Shown: in pieces, positions 46,575 to 56,516 of the stretch
Layout: every line of letters begins with the position of its first letter
Numbering within the stretch: the stretch's first letter is position 1
Assembly (NCBI GenBank): GCA_965117025.1
Contig: OZ220746.1
Coordinates: 2,542,001-2,606,000 of the forward strand
Reading direction: 5' to 3'
Length of the DNA stretch: 64,000 nt
Source: VXPQ01 sp965117025
Lineage (GTDB): Bacteria > Bacteroidota > Rhodothermia > Rhodothermales > VXPQ01
Notes under the pieces: model-generated
What the model was told of the DNA's origin: nothing
What the model saw: only the letters and a program-made list of their open reading frames with translations
Databases searched by the model: none
Made by a program: the position numbers and the translations under genes

Positions 46575-47624
46575 ATGAAGGGAAAAAAGAACATAGCGCT
46601 CCTGCTTTTTGCAGCGTTTCTCCTGCCGGTATCTTCCGCGTTCGCGCAGCAGGGATTCGACAGCCAGACCCGCACCGTGAACAAGCGGGGCACCACAGCG
46701 GCCGACTTTCTCGGCATTCCTGTGGGCGCCCGCGCCACGGCCCTTGGCGGGGCTATCACGGCTGCTGTTTCCGATCCCATAGCGATCTACTGGAATCCCG
46801 CCGGCATCGCCGGCATCGAGGACGTGAGTTTCACCGGCGAATACGCCAACTGGCTCGCCTCCATCGACTTCAATTTCCTTGCAGTGGTGATTCCCAGCCG
46901 GTTCGGGGTGGTTGGCGTGGGCATCACGTCCATGCGCACGCCGGACATGGAAGTGACGACCGTGGCCATGCAGGACGGCACCGGCGAAACGTTCGATGCC
47001 TCCTCCTATGCCGCCGCGCTCACGTACGCCCGCGCGCTCACGGACCGTTTCTCCATCGGCGGTTCCGTCAAGTTGATCCAGGAGCGCATCTGGAATTCGT
47101 CCTCCGGCGGTCTGGCCTTCGATGTCGGCACGCAATTCGAGACGCCTTTCCGGGGGGTTCGTATCGGGGCTTCCATAAGCAACTTCGGCACGAAACTGCA
47201 AATAGGAGGGGACGACCTGCTCGCCCGCGTGGATGTGGACCCCAACAACCGGGGCAACAACGAAAGCAACCGCGCCCTGCTCAAGACCGACCGCTTCGAC
47301 CTGCCGCTTATCATGCGCATCGGGTTGTCCGGCGAGGTGTTCCAGCGCGGCGGCAACCGCCTCACGCTTTCCATTGACGCGCTCAATCCCAACAACAGCG
47401 AGCAATACCTGAATGCAGGTGTGGAGATCGGCTTGCTCGGGGACCTGATCATGTTCCGGGGCGGGTACAGCGAACTGCTGCTGGAAAACAGCCTGCGCTC
47501 CTTCACGATCGGCGGCGGACTGCGTTACGAGTTCGCTCCCATCCACTTGGGGGTCGACTACGCGTTCGAGCAGCACGAATACTTCAATGCCGTCAACCGC
47601 TTTACGGTGACGATGCGGTTCTGA
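46575..47624 (+). CDS. PorV/PorQ family outer-membrane protein
   Basis: 349 aa; signal peptide ends A-F-A-Q-Q. The N-terminal F-L-G-I-P-V-G-A-R-A-T-A-L-G-G-A and W-N-P-A-G-I-A are the PorV/PorQ (UPF0164) signature, followed by a 14-strand FadL-like barrel ending in a terminal Phe (F-T-V-T-M-R-F). PorV shuttles T9SS cargo to the surface attachment complex in related bacteria; this copy lies in an operon with a TonB receptor, so it may be a specialised paralogue. Confidence 0.85.
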   Translation: MKGKKNIALLLFAAFLLPVSSAFAQQGFDSQTRTVNKRGTTAADFLGIPVGARATALGGAITAAVSDPIAIYWNPAGIAGIEDVSFTGEYANWLASIDFNFLAVVIPSRFGVVGVGITSMRTPDMEVTTVAMQDGTGETFDASSYAAALTYARALTDRFSIGGSVKLIQERIWNSSSGGLAFDVGTQFETPFRGVRIGASISNFGTKLQIGGDDLLARVDVDPNNRGNNESNRALLKTDRFDLPLIMRIGLSGEVFQRGGNRLTLSIDALNPNNSEQYLNAGVEIGLLGDLIMFRGGYSELLLENSLRSFTIGGGLRYEFAPIHLGVDYAFEQHEYFNAVNRFTVTMRF

Positions 47625-47810
47625 GAGGGGAGCAAGTTCGCTTCAGGATTCTGCCTCCCATGACCCGCTTCATCGGGTCTCCTCCGTTTTTTATTTGCAT
47701 ATCCCGTTGTGAAATTGTAAAATCTCCCCGCTGTATCTTTTCGGGAAGCGCCGTGCGCGGTGCTTCCCCTTTATCATATTCACCTGATCATTCCCTCAGC
47801 ACACAAGATT

Positions 47811-49901
47811 ATGCAACTTTTTACGACGACGAAAGCGCGGATCGCACGCTGCTTCGCGCTTTTTCTTATGCTCGCTTTCGCCGTGGGCTTCGGCGCGCAG
47901 GATGCGCTCGCGCAGCGTACCGTTACGCTGCACCTGAATACGGCCTCGGCGCCGGACACGCTTACCACCATCCACGATGTGCAGGTGCGGGGTACGCTCA
48001 CGGACGCGAACGGGCATATTGATGGCGCGGACACGCTGCCCGACGGCAACGTCATCAACTGGGGCGACGATACCACGATCAGACCCATGAACATGGGGGG
48101 CGACTACTGGTACGTTTCTTTTCAGATCCCGGACGACAACGGCCTCGAATTCAAGTTCTATGCCGACCTGGTCAATCCGGATGATAACGTAGGCGTAGGA
48201 TGGGAGAATGGCGGCAACCATATGATCGCTGTCGACACGAGCGATGTCGAGATGGGCCTCCACTTCTATTGGAAGGGCGATGGCGACGCGGACTACGACT
48301 GGCGTCCCTATGAGCCGGCGGGCATGGACAGCGTTGCGGTCTGGTTCCGCGTCTTTGCGCATACCGAAAACGGGGGGCTCCAAGGATATGACCGCGCCGA
48401 TATGACGCAGGGCGTTGAGGTTCGCGGTGATCCCGCCACAGGCGGTCCGCTTACCTGGGACGCCATGACGGGCGTGAAGCTTTCCAGAGAGAGCGACATG
48501 GATTCCCAGCCGGGCTACGACCTTTTCTCGGGCGTGGGCTACTTCCCGGTTTCCGCGGCAGGTGTGGAGCAGCAGTACAAGTTTGTTATACAACCAGATG
48601 GCTGGGAATCCTCCGACAATCGGACATTCGCCATCCCGATGGCTGATACGACGCTGCACTGGGTGTATTTTGGCAATACCGCTCCCGTCAAGGGTGCGCC
48701 AGTCGAAGGCTCCGTCATCTTCGCCGTGGACACCAAACCGCTGGAGGATATCGGGGTATTCGATCTGGCCCGCGGCGATTCTCTTGAGGTCCGGGGAGAT
48801 TTCAATGGCTGGAATTGTTCGGATCCGACAATTTGTGAACTTCTGCGCACGCCCGGCACGACGACCTTCGAGAACTCGGTCGTGCTTACGCTGATTCCCA
48901 ACACCGAGTTGAGCTACAAGTTCTTCATCAATTTCAACGATGCGAACTTCGAAAATGCGTTCGGCGTGACTACGGAATCGCAGGGCGGAGGCTTCGGTTG
49001 GGAAGAACCCATTACCCGGACGGGCGCAAACCGGAAATTCGTCTTTGGAGGCACCGCAGATCAGGACCTTGGATTGCAATATTTCAACGATATTGCGGAC
49101 GCGAACATCATTCCTCCCGGTACTTCCGTGGAGCTCACGATGAGTGTGGATATGTCCTCGGCGGTGGATCCCGTAACGGCCGATCCGTTCGTTGCCGGAC
49201 GGGACTCTGTCGTGGTCAGCTTCAATGACGCGATCTGGCGGTTCACCATGAACCTGCCCCGTACCGACGAGGATGGCTGGCGGAACGACGGCCGGCTGTA
49301 TCTGCTCGACGACGACGGGGACATGGTCTATACCGCCACCGTAGCGATCGGGGGGGTCGAGCGCAACGGCAATCCGCTCGGCACGTACAGCGGCCTCCAG
49401 TACAAGTACTCGTACATAAACCCGTCTGTGGATCCGGCGACCGAGAGCGGCGAGCAGGGCGGCGGCTTCGGCGATCTGGGCCGGAACCGGGTGCGGTATA
49501 TCGAGCCGAATGACGACGGGTCATGGCCTGCCTCGTTTACATTCGAAACGGACATGTACCAGGAAGAGGGGCTCCTTCCGTTCGAGGACAATCCCGCTAC
49601 CGCTACTTCCGTGGAGCCGGTGGGCGCCGAACTGCCCACGCAGGTGACGCTCGGGGCGAACTACCCGAATCCGTTCAACCCCGTCACCACGTTCGAATAC
49701 GCCATCGACCAGGCGCTCCATGTGACGCTCAAGGTCTATGACACGCTGGGACGTGAAGTGGCCACCCTCGTGGACGGCGTCCAGCAGGCGGCGAATTACC
49801 AGGTGCGTTTCGACGGCGCAGGGCTGGCGAGCGGTATGTACCTGTACCGCCTCGAAACGCCCGGTCAGGTGTTGACGCGACGCATGATCCTGATGAAGTA
49901 A
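47811..49901 (+). CDS. Secreted E-set/carbohydrate-binding-like protein with T9SS type A sorting domain
   Basis: 696 aa from the ATG at 47811; signal peptide ends A-L-A-Q-R. Repeated E-set or CBM-like modules, e.g. V-E-V-R-G-D-F-N-G-W and Q-Y-K-F-V-I, resemble starch-binding proteins of the SusE/F kind. The C-terminus has N-Y-P-N-P-F-N-P, Y-D-T-L-G-R-E-V and G-M-Y-L-Y-R-L, a type A T9SS sorting domain. Likely a cell-surface glycan-binding protein serving the TonB receptor upstream and the GH53 and GH13 enzymes downstream. Confidence 0.8.
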   Translation: MQLFTTTKARIARCFALFLMLAFAVGFGAQDALAQRTVTLHLNTASAPDTLTTIHDVQVRGTLTDANGHIDGADTLPDGNVINWGDDTTIRPMNMGGDYWYVSFQIPDDNGLEFKFYADLVNPDDNVGVGWENGGNHMIAVDTSDVEMGLHFYWKGDGDADYDWRPYEPAGMDSVAVWFRVFAHTENGGLQGYDRADMTQGVEVRGDPATGGPLTWDAMTGVKLSRESDMDSQPGYDLFSGVGYFPVSAAGVEQQYKFVIQPDGWESSDNRTFAIPMADTTLHWVYFGNTAPVKGAPVEGSVIFAVDTKPLEDIGVFDLARGDSLEVRGDFNGWNCSDPTICELLRTPGTTTFENSVVLTLIPNTELSYKFFINFNDANFENAFGVTTESQGGGFGWEEPITRTGANRKFVFGGTADQDLGLQYFNDIADANIIPPGTSVELTMSVDMSSAVDPVTADPFVAGRDSVVVSFNDAIWRFTMNLPRTDEDGWRNDGRLYLLDDDGDMVYTATVAIGGVERNGNPLGTYSGLQYKYSYINPSVDPATESGEQGGGFGDLGRNRVRYIEPNDDGSWPASFTFETDMYQEEGLLPFEDNPATATSVEPVGAELPTQVTLGANYPNPFNPVTTFEYAIDQALHVTLKVYDTLGREVATLVDGVQQAANYQVRFDGAGLASGMYLYRLETPGQVLTRRMILMK

Positions 49902-49937
49902 CCCTGCGGGATTATACACACATTTCACCAATGTGAC

Positions 49938-50128
49938 CCGGCGCGGGTGGTGCGGGCAGGTTGCCGGAAGGCAGCCTCCGCGTCATCCGCGTTTCGGGTT
50001 TTAAGGCTCGCCTCCGTTTCGTCCATCCACCGGTCCCGCACGGCCTGCCTACTGCCTCCGTTTGATCCATCCACCGATCCCGCCCTGTCCGCCCACTGGC
50101 TCCAATCGTTCATCATCCACCGGTCGCC
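49938..50128. repeat. Intergenic segment duplicated with the GH53 genes, plus internal repeats
   Basis: The block around 49938-50000 (GGCAGCCTCCGCGTCATCCG core) reappears at about 51720-51785 before the second GH53 gene, so the duplication included the intergenic DNA. Within this copy, a 29-base sequence starting CCTCCGTTT at 50011-50039 recurs at 50055-50083 with two changes, a 44-base period. Confidence 0.75.
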
Positions 50129-51685
50129 ATGCCCTCGTTCGCCAGAAAAGCCTGGTTGCTTCCAGTGCTGTGCGTTTTGTGTTCAGTGAGCGCGCTGGCG
50201 TCCCCGGATACGGACGACCGCCTCCTGCAGGACCGGCCCGCCCGAAACGACACTTTCCGGCAGGGCGGAGATGGACACGACCCGGATTCCCTGCTCGGCA
50301 ATCCGGATAGCCGCCTCCAGGGCACCGACGCCGAGCCGGTGTTTCTGGGGGTGGATCTCTCCTACATCAACGAGATGGAAGACTGCGGCGGGGTCTACCG
50401 CGAAAACGGGCGTAGGGTAGAGCCCTTTGCCCTTTTCGCCGAGCGGGGCGCCAACCTCGTGCGCGTTCGTTTGTGGCACACCCCTCCTAACCAGTACAGT
50501 GCATTCCCCGATGTGCAGCGCACGATTCGCCGCGCCAAAGACGCCGGTATGCAGGTGCTGCTGGATTTCCATTATTCCGACCACTGGGCCGATCCCGGAA
50601 AGCAAGTGCCCCCTGCCGCCTGGAACGGATTGACCACCGACGGGATGCGGGACTCGGTCTATGTCTATACCCGCCGCGTGCTGGGCCGCCTCGCGGACGA
50701 AGACCTGCTTCCTGAAATGGTGCAGATCGGCAACGAGATCAACCCCGGTTTTCTCCTTCCCCACGGCAGCCGGGACCGCTGGTCGCAGTTGAGCAAACTC
50801 CTGCACGGTGGCATCCGGGCAGTGCGCGATGTGGCGGAGGATCGCGAAACCCACATCGATGTCATGCTGCATGTGGCGCAGCCCGAACACGCCATGAGTT
50901 GGTTCACCGAAGCCGCCCGGGCGGGTGTGGAGGATTACGACGTGATGGGCATTTCCTACTACAGCCAATGGTCCACCGTCCCGCTGGCGGAATTGTCCGA
51001 CCACATCGAGGCGCTTGTTTCCTCTTTTGCGCCCCGCGACCTGCTGGTGGTCGAGACGGGCTATCCCTGGACGCTGTCCGGCGCCGATCCTGCGAACAAC
51101 ATCCTGGGCCGGGACGCGCTGGAATCCGGTTATCCCGCCACGCCCGCAGGGCAGAAGGCGTACCTTACAGATATGACGCAGGCGGTCTTCGACGGTGGCG
51201 GCGGCGGTGTGGTGTACTGGGAACCGGGCTGGATTTCCACCCGCTGTTCCACGCCCTGGGGGAGGGGGTCGCACTGGGAGAACGCGACCTTTTTCGATTT
51301 CAGCGAAGGCAACGAAGTACTGCCGGGCATCGACTTTATAAAGCATGCCTACGATTTTCCCGAAGGGCGTACCGGTCCGATCCTGTCCGGCCCTACATCC
51401 ACGGATCGCGGAGCGTTGCCTGTTTCCGTGGAGCTTTCAGGGAATTACCCGAACCCCTTCAATCCGGAAACGACGATCGGGTATGCGTTGCCGCGGGCGG
51501 AGGCGGTGCGGCTTGCCGTGTATGATCTGCTGGGCAGGGAAGTAGCGCTTCTCGTGGACGGTATCCGGCAGGCTGCGACCTATCAGGTGCGGTTCGATGG
51601 CTCCGGCTTGCCGAGCGGAATGTACCTGTACCGCCTCGAAACCCCCGGTCACGTGCTGACGCGGCGCATGACGCTGATGAAGTAA
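50129..51685 (+). CDS. GH53 endo-beta-1,4-galactanase with T9SS sorting domain
   Basis: 518 aa with an N-terminal signal peptide. GH53 features: G-V-D-L-S-Y-I-N-E-M-E-D-C-G, R-V-R-L-W, L-L-D-F-H-Y-S-D-H-W-A-D-P-G, acid/base Glu in Q-I-G-N-E-I-N-P-G, and nucleophile Glu in V-V-E-T-G-Y-P-W. The C-terminus carries a complete type A T9SS domain (N-Y-P-N-P-F-N-P, Y-D-L-L-G-R-E-V). It cleaves beta-1,4-galactan of arabinogalactan or pectin at the surface or outside the cell. Tandem paralogue at 51852-53159. Confidence 0.92.
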   Translation: MPSFARKAWLLPVLCVLCSVSALASPDTDDRLLQDRPARNDTFRQGGDGHDPDSLLGNPDSRLQGTDAEPVFLGVDLSYINEMEDCGGVYRENGRRVEPFALFAERGANLVRVRLWHTPPNQYSAFPDVQRTIRRAKDAGMQVLLDFHYSDHWADPGKQVPPAAWNGLTTDGMRDSVYVYTRRVLGRLADEDLLPEMVQIGNEINPGFLLPHGSRDRWSQLSKLLHGGIRAVRDVAEDRETHIDVMLHVAQPEHAMSWFTEAARAGVEDYDVMGISYYSQWSTVPLAELSDHIEALVSSFAPRDLLVVETGYPWTLSGADPANNILGRDALESGYPATPAGQKAYLTDMTQAVFDGGGGGVVYWEPGWISTRCSTPWGRGSHWENATFFDFSEGNEVLPGIDFIKHAYDFPEGRTGPILSGPTSTDRGALPVSVELSGNYPNPFNPETTIGYALPRAEAVRLAVYDLLGREVALLVDGIRQAATYQVRFDGSGLPSGMYLYRLETPGHVLTRRMTLMK

Positions 51686-51851
51686 CCCTACCGAAGTACA
51701 CGAACATCTCACAGGTGTGACCCGGCACGGGTGGCGAGGAAAGGTTGCCGAAAGGCAGCCTCCGCGTCATCCGCGTTTCGGGTTTTTGGACCTTCCTTCG
51801 CGTTTCTGCGTGTTTCTCCATGCCATCGCCTCTGACTCACAGCCCACTGCC

Positions 51852-53159
51852 ATGTCTTCATTCGCCAGAAACGTCGGGTTTCTTCCGGCGCTGTTCGTTT
51901 TGTTTGCGGTGTGCGCCCTGATACCCCCGGACGTGGAGGACCGCTCCCGGCAGGACCGCCTCCGGAAGGACCGATATGGACAGGACCAACCAGTCCGGTA
52001 CGACGCCTTCCGGCAGGGAGAAGACGGGCACGACCCGGATTCCTTGCGCGGCAACGCCGGGGACGACGGCCGCGGCGGGGTTCCCGACGATGCCCCGGTG
52101 TTTCTCGGCGCCGATCTCTCCTACATCAACGAGATGGAAGACTGCGGCGGGGTCTACCGCGAAAACGGACAGGTAGTGGACCCCTTTGTCCTTTTTGCCG
52201 AGCGGGGCGCCAATCTCATGCGCGTTCGTTTGTGGCATACGCCTCCCAATCAATACAGCGCGCTTCCCGACGTGCAGCGCACGATCCGCCGCGCCAAAGA
52301 CGCCGGCATGCAGATTCTGCTGGATTTTCATTATTCCGATCACTGGGCCGACCCGAGTAAGCAAGTGCCGCCCACCGTCTGGGAGGGGTTGACCGTAGAC
52401 GGGATGCGGGATTCGGTGTATGCCTATACCCGCCGTGTGCTGGACCACCTCGCGGAAGAAGACCTGCTTCCTGAAATGGTGCAGATCGGCAACGAGATCA
52501 ACCCCGGTTTTCTCCTGCCCCACGGCAGTCGCGACGATTGGGCGCAGTTGGGCAAACTCCTGCACGGCGGCATCCGGGCAGTGCGCGACGTGGCCGAGGA
52601 TCACAAGACCCATATCGACGTCATGCTGCATGTGGCGCAGCCCGAACACGCCATGAGCTGGTTCGCCGAAGCCGCCCGGGCGGGGGTGGAGGATTACGAT
52701 ATGATGGGCATTTCCTATTACAGCAGATGGTCCTCCGTCCCGCTGGCGGAATTGTCCGACCACATCGAGGCGCTCGTTTCTTCCTTTGCGCCCCGCGATC
52801 TGGTGGTGGTCGAGGCGGCTTATCCCTGGACGCTGGCCGGCGCCGACTCGGCGAACAACATTCTTGATGGGGAGGTCGTGGAACCCGGTTATCCCGCCAC
52901 GCCCGCAGGGCAGAAGGCGTATCTTACAGATATGACGCAGGCGGTATTCGACGGCGGCGGAATCGGCATGGTGTACTGGGAGCCTGCCTGGATTACCACG
53001 TCCTGTTCCACGCTCTGGGGCAAGGGGTCGCACTGGGAGAACGCAACCTTTTTCGATTTCAACGAAGGCAACGAAGTGCTGCCGGGTATCGACTTCATGA
53101 ATCATGCTTACGATTTTCCCGAAGGGCGCAGCAGCCGGCTCCCGGACCGTGTGCGGTAA
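51852..53159 (+). CDS. GH53 endo-beta-1,4-galactanase, tandem paralogue lacking the T9SS domain
   Basis: 435 aa from the ATG at 51852. Very similar to the upstream GH53 through the whole catalytic domain (same D-L-S-Y-I-N-E-M-E-D-C-G, Q-I-G-N-E-I-N-P-G; nucleophile segment V-V-E-A-A-Y-P-W). It ends shortly after Y-D-F-P-E-G-R with S-S-R-L-P-D-R-V-R, so the sorting domain is gone. With a signal peptide only, it should stay periplasmic, while its sister is secreted: a likely division of labour between outside and inside (inference). The next gene starts 7 bases after its stop. Confidence 0.9.
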   Translation: MSSFARNVGFLPALFVLFAVCALIPPDVEDRSRQDRLRKDRYGQDQPVRYDAFRQGEDGHDPDSLRGNAGDDGRGGVPDDAPVFLGADLSYINEMEDCGGVYRENGQVVDPFVLFAERGANLMRVRLWHTPPNQYSALPDVQRTIRRAKDAGMQILLDFHYSDHWADPSKQVPPTVWEGLTVDGMRDSVYAYTRRVLDHLAEEDLLPEMVQIGNEINPGFLLPHGSRDDWAQLGKLLHGGIRAVRDVAEDHKTHIDVMLHVAQPEHAMSWFAEAARAGVEDYDMMGISYYSRWSSVPLAELSDHIEALVSSFAPRDLVVVEAAYPWTLAGADSANNILDGEVVEPGYPATPAGQKAYLTDMTQAVFDGGGIGMVYWEPAWITTSCSTLWGKGSHWENATFFDFNEGNEVLPGIDFMNHAYDFPEGRSSRLPDRVR

Positions 53160-53166
53160 TTCTGAT

Positions 53167-56100
53167 ATGCGCCATCCCCTTTCCCGGGCGGGCTACCCGC
53201 TCCGCCTGCTCAGCCTGTGCTCCATGGCGCTTGCCCTTTTATGGGCAGGTTCCGGGCTGCATCCTGCCATTGCCCAAACCTCCACCCGATCCCCCGTCCA
53301 AACCCTTTCCGTCACCTTCCGCTACATCCCCGAACAGGTTGTTGCGGAGCGCGCCTTTTTGCCCGGTGTATTCAACGGATGGGGTACCCCGTACCAGGCG
53401 AATACCCTTTCTTGCATCGGGGAAGACCACGCCTCGGCCATGTCGTTCATCCGGTTCGAGCGCTACTGGCTGTATACCATTCCCCTCGAAATCGGGAGCA
53501 CCTACGAGTACAAGGTGCAGGTTCACCTGAATATCGCCGGCACCGACTGTTCCTGGCTCCCCGATCCGCTGAATCCCCGGTCCAACCCAGCGGACAACGA
53601 CAATTCGGTGCTCACCGTCACGGACCCCATGATCTTCCAGCCCGCCCAGGAGATCGACAACGGCGCCTTCTCCGCCGGACTGTTCTCCACACAGCCGTTC
53701 GATTCCATCGTTTACCATATCAATGGGGTCGAATATACCGACGGGCTGGATCAGTACAACACCGATACGGGCGTTTTCCGGGTCAAGACCGCTCGCCGCA
53801 TTCCTCCTGGCGCGCAGTTCCGCATAATAGCCACCGACCAGGCGGGCCGCCGCGTCGAAGCCGAAATAGGCCGCATCCTCGCTCCGGTCGAGTGGGTGGG
53901 CCCTGCCTTTTCCACGGTCAAAGAGGAAGCCTCCCTCCGCGCGCATGTCACGGGCCTCGACGGCGCCATAGACCCGAACATCACGCAGGCCATGCTCCTG
54001 CGCAATGGTGAGGAAGCGGGCACGGTCCCCGTAACCGATGGAGAAGCGCACGTCACGGCGCCGCTCGAACTGGGCGACAACGAATTCCAGCTCCGCCTCG
54101 ATCCCGACGGGAGCGCCGTCCCGCGCCCGCTCGTCTCCGATCCGATCGTAATCAACCGCCGGCTGCACCCGCTGGACCGCAAGCTGGTCGATGTGTCCGT
54201 AACCGGCTCCGGAAACCGGTTCGACATTACCGTTACTCCCGTGATCCCCGCGGATTCCGGTTCCGTGCGTCTGAGAGACGTGGTAGACCCCGATGCGTTC
54301 GACGACCCGTTCAACACCACGGAGGTAACGCGGCTTGGCGACCTGAGCGGCCTTGCCGCCGGCCCCGGGGAAGTGTACGTAAATCTTGATATCCTCCGCT
54401 CCGACGGCGAAAGGGAGCGCCGCCGCATCGCCGTCGTCATCGAGGAGAATGGCACGGCGCGGGAAATGCGCTACGAGGAAACCGCTTCCTGGGTCCACAA
54501 CGCGGTGGTCTACGAGATATTTCCTTTCAGTTTCGGGCCGGAAGCCTCCGGCGCCCCTGCGAATCCGGGCCGCCGCCTCCGCGACATCACCCGCGAACTG
54601 GACTACATCGCCCGGATGGGCTTCAACACCATCTGGTTCATGCCGATCATGCACAACCAGGTGATGAACCAGATCTCCGGGGGCTACAACATCATCGACT
54701 TCTACAAGGTCGATCCTCGCCTGGGGACGAACGCGGATTTCAAGGCGCTCGTAGCACGGGCGCACGAACTTGGCATCCGCGTTATTCTCGACATCACGCC
54801 CAGCCATGTATCTCCGGCGCACCCGTGGGTGGCCAGTCTGCGCAACGGCGGTCCGTACGGGGCCTATTTGCAGACGGAGCCCAGTGCCCACAGTCTCGGG
54901 CTCGACAACCGGGGCGCGAACCTTCCCGAAGTCCGGCAGGCCGGCGCCGATTATTACAAATACCAGGGATTCGGGGACCTGGCGAACCTCGACTGGAACC
55001 ACGACGACCTGCAAGCCGAGATGCTCGACGTACTGGCGTTCTGGGTGAACGAATTCGATATCGACGGCTGGCGGCTGGACGTATACTGGGGGCCGTGGCG
55101 GCGCTACGGGCCGGATCGCTTCGGGCGGCCCATCCGCACGCTCATGAAACGTCTGAAGCCGGATGCCTGGCTGCTCGGCGAAATCGTGGGGACGGGCAGC
55201 GGCACGGAGGTCTACTACGCCGACGCCCTGTACGGCGCTCGTTTCGAGGGCGGCATTGACGCGGGCTACGACTGGCCGTTTTATCATCATGCCGTGCGCG
55301 GCGCATACGGACGCCTTGCCACGTACGATGAGTATGCGCACAACAACGATTTTTACCCCGGCCCGAATGCCCGATACTTCCGTTTTCTGGAGAACCACGA
55401 CGAACCGCGCATTGCCTCGCTGTATGCCTCCAGCCCCGACCGCCTGTTTCCGCTCGCGGGGTTTCTGCTCACGACTACAGGCGTGCCGATGGTATACCAG
55501 GGGCAGGAGGTGGCTTTCCATGCGGGGGCGGACCCGAGGCGCGCGCCGGTGAACTGGAATACACCCCGCAACGGCGAATTCGCCCGTCATTACCAGCGCC
55601 TGGCGCATGCCCGCGCCCGGTTCCCGGCCTTTGGCTCCCAGCAACTCAATACGCTGACGACGCGGGGCGTGTATGCCTACGTGCGCCCCTATGCGGACGA
55701 AAACGCGGTGGTCCTTGTCAATTTTTCGTCCGTTTCGCGCACCGTGACGGTAGACCCGAGTTCCCATGTCACCATGTCTGCTCCCGGCCCCATCCCGTAT
55801 TATGATATTTTTGCGGACACTTCGGCTGCATATCCGGGTGCGTTCAATGTCACGGTGCCTCCTTATGAAACGGTTATATATATAACGAGTGCAGATCCCG
55901 GCTTTACAACGCCTTCGCTTCCGCCCCTGCCGTACGGGGCGGTCTACACGGCTGCGGAATACGAGGAGTTGCCCGTTTCTGTGAAACTTTCAAGGAATTA
56001 CCCGAACCCCTTCAACCCGGAGACCACTATCGAGTATACGTTGCCTCAAGCGGAGACGGTCCGTCTGGTCGTATATGATCTGCTGGGGAGGGAAGTAGCC

Positions 56101-56238
56101 CGCCTTGTGGACGGGTTGCGTCCTGCAGGCCGTCACCAGATACGTTTCAGAGCGGGGGAACTCCCCAGTGGAACGTATGTATACCGCCTCGAAACTGCCG
56201 GGGAACGGCATACGCAGACAATGGTTCTGGCGAAGTGA
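53167..56238 (+). CDS. GH13 alpha-amylase-family enzyme with N-terminal E-set domains and T9SS sorting domain
   Basis: 1023 aa from the ATG at 53167; signal peptide ends A-I-A-Q-T. A CBM48-like domain (F-L-P-G-V-F-N-G-W-G-T) and further beta domains fill the first ~440 residues. The GH13 barrel has V-Y-E-I-F-P, D-G-W-R-L-D-V-Y-W-G (nucleophile), L-L-G-E-I-V-G (acid/base) and F-L-E-N-H-D-E-P-R. It closes with a type A T9SS domain (N-Y-P-N-P-F-N-P, Y-D-L-L-G-R-E-V). Extracellular alpha-glucan hydrolase, last enzyme of the glycan locus. Confidence 0.9.
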   Translation: MRHPLSRAGYPLRLLSLCSMALALLWAGSGLHPAIAQTSTRSPVQTLSVTFRYIPEQVVAERAFLPGVFNGWGTPYQANTLSCIGEDHASAMSFIRFERYWLYTIPLEIGSTYEYKVQVHLNIAGTDCSWLPDPLNPRSNPADNDNSVLTVTDPMIFQPAQEIDNGAFSAGLFSTQPFDSIVYHINGVEYTDGLDQYNTDTGVFRVKTARRIPPGAQFRIIATDQAGRRVEAEIGRILAPVEWVGPAFSTVKEEASLRAHVTGLDGAIDPNITQAMLLRNGEEAGTVPVTDGEAHVTAPLELGDNEFQLRLDPDGSAVPRPLVSDPIVINRRLHPLDRKLVDVSVTGSGNRFDITVTPVIPADSGSVRLRDVVDPDAFDDPFNTTEVTRLGDLSGLAAGPGEVYVNLDILRSDGERERRRIAVVIEENGTAREMRYEETASWVHNAVVYEIFPFSFGPEASGAPANPGRRLRDITRELDYIARMGFNTIWFMPIMHNQVMNQISGGYNIIDFYKVDPRLGTNADFKALVARAHELGIRVILDITPSHVSPAHPWVASLRNGGPYGAYLQTEPSAHSLGLDNRGANLPEVRQAGADYYKYQGFGDLANLDWNHDDLQAEMLDVLAFWVNEFDIDGWRLDVYWGPWRRYGPDRFGRPIRTLMKRLKPDAWLLGEIVGTGSGTEVYYADALYGARFEGGIDAGYDWPFYHHAVRGAYGRLATYDEYAHNNDFYPGPNARYFRFLENHDEPRIASLYASSPDRLFPLAGFLLTTTGVPMVYQGQEVAFHAGADPRRAPVNWNTPRNGEFARHYQRLAHARARFPAFGSQQLNTLTTRGVYAYVRPYADENAVVLVNFSSVSRTVTVDPSSHVTMSAPGPIPYYDIFADTSAAYPGAFNVTVPPYETVIYITSADPGFTTPSLPPLPYGAVYTAAEYEELPVSVKLSRNYPNPFNPETTIEYTLPQAETVRLVVYDLLGREVARLVDGLRPAGRHQIRFRAGELPSGTYVYRLETAGERHTQTMVLAK

Positions 56239-56334
56239 GGGAGTGGGGAACGCTGGAACCCTGTATATGACCCCGGTGGAAAAAAAATATGGAACAGGGG
56301 TTGACTCTGTTTGTTTAGACAGCGAACTTTCCAC

Positions 56335-56363
56335 TTGACACTGGAAAAAGCATTGCCTATACT
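56335..56363 (+). promoter_or_regulatory. Consensus sigma70-type promoter
   Basis: TTGACA at 56335-56340, a 17-base spacer, and TATACT at 56358-56363, about 150 bases upstream of the T9SS cargo gene at 56517. It differs from the -33 TTTG / -7 TAnnTTTG pattern usual in Bacteroidetes proper. Confidence 0.65.
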
Positions 56364-56516
56364 TGACAAGTATGAGCGCGGTGCCGTACATTGCCGGTAT
56401 GTGCCCTTGCGGGTACACACTGGGCGCGTACACCTGCCTGGACACACCCACCCATACCAAAATGACCACTCTCTGCGAGGGTGGCACGTCATTTTAACCA
56501 ACATTGAGCATAAGCC

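Noticed and set aside
53239..55767. 842-aa minus-strand open frame
   Set aside because: Fully antisense to the GH13 enzyme with intact catalytic motifs; no domain in the antisense translation.
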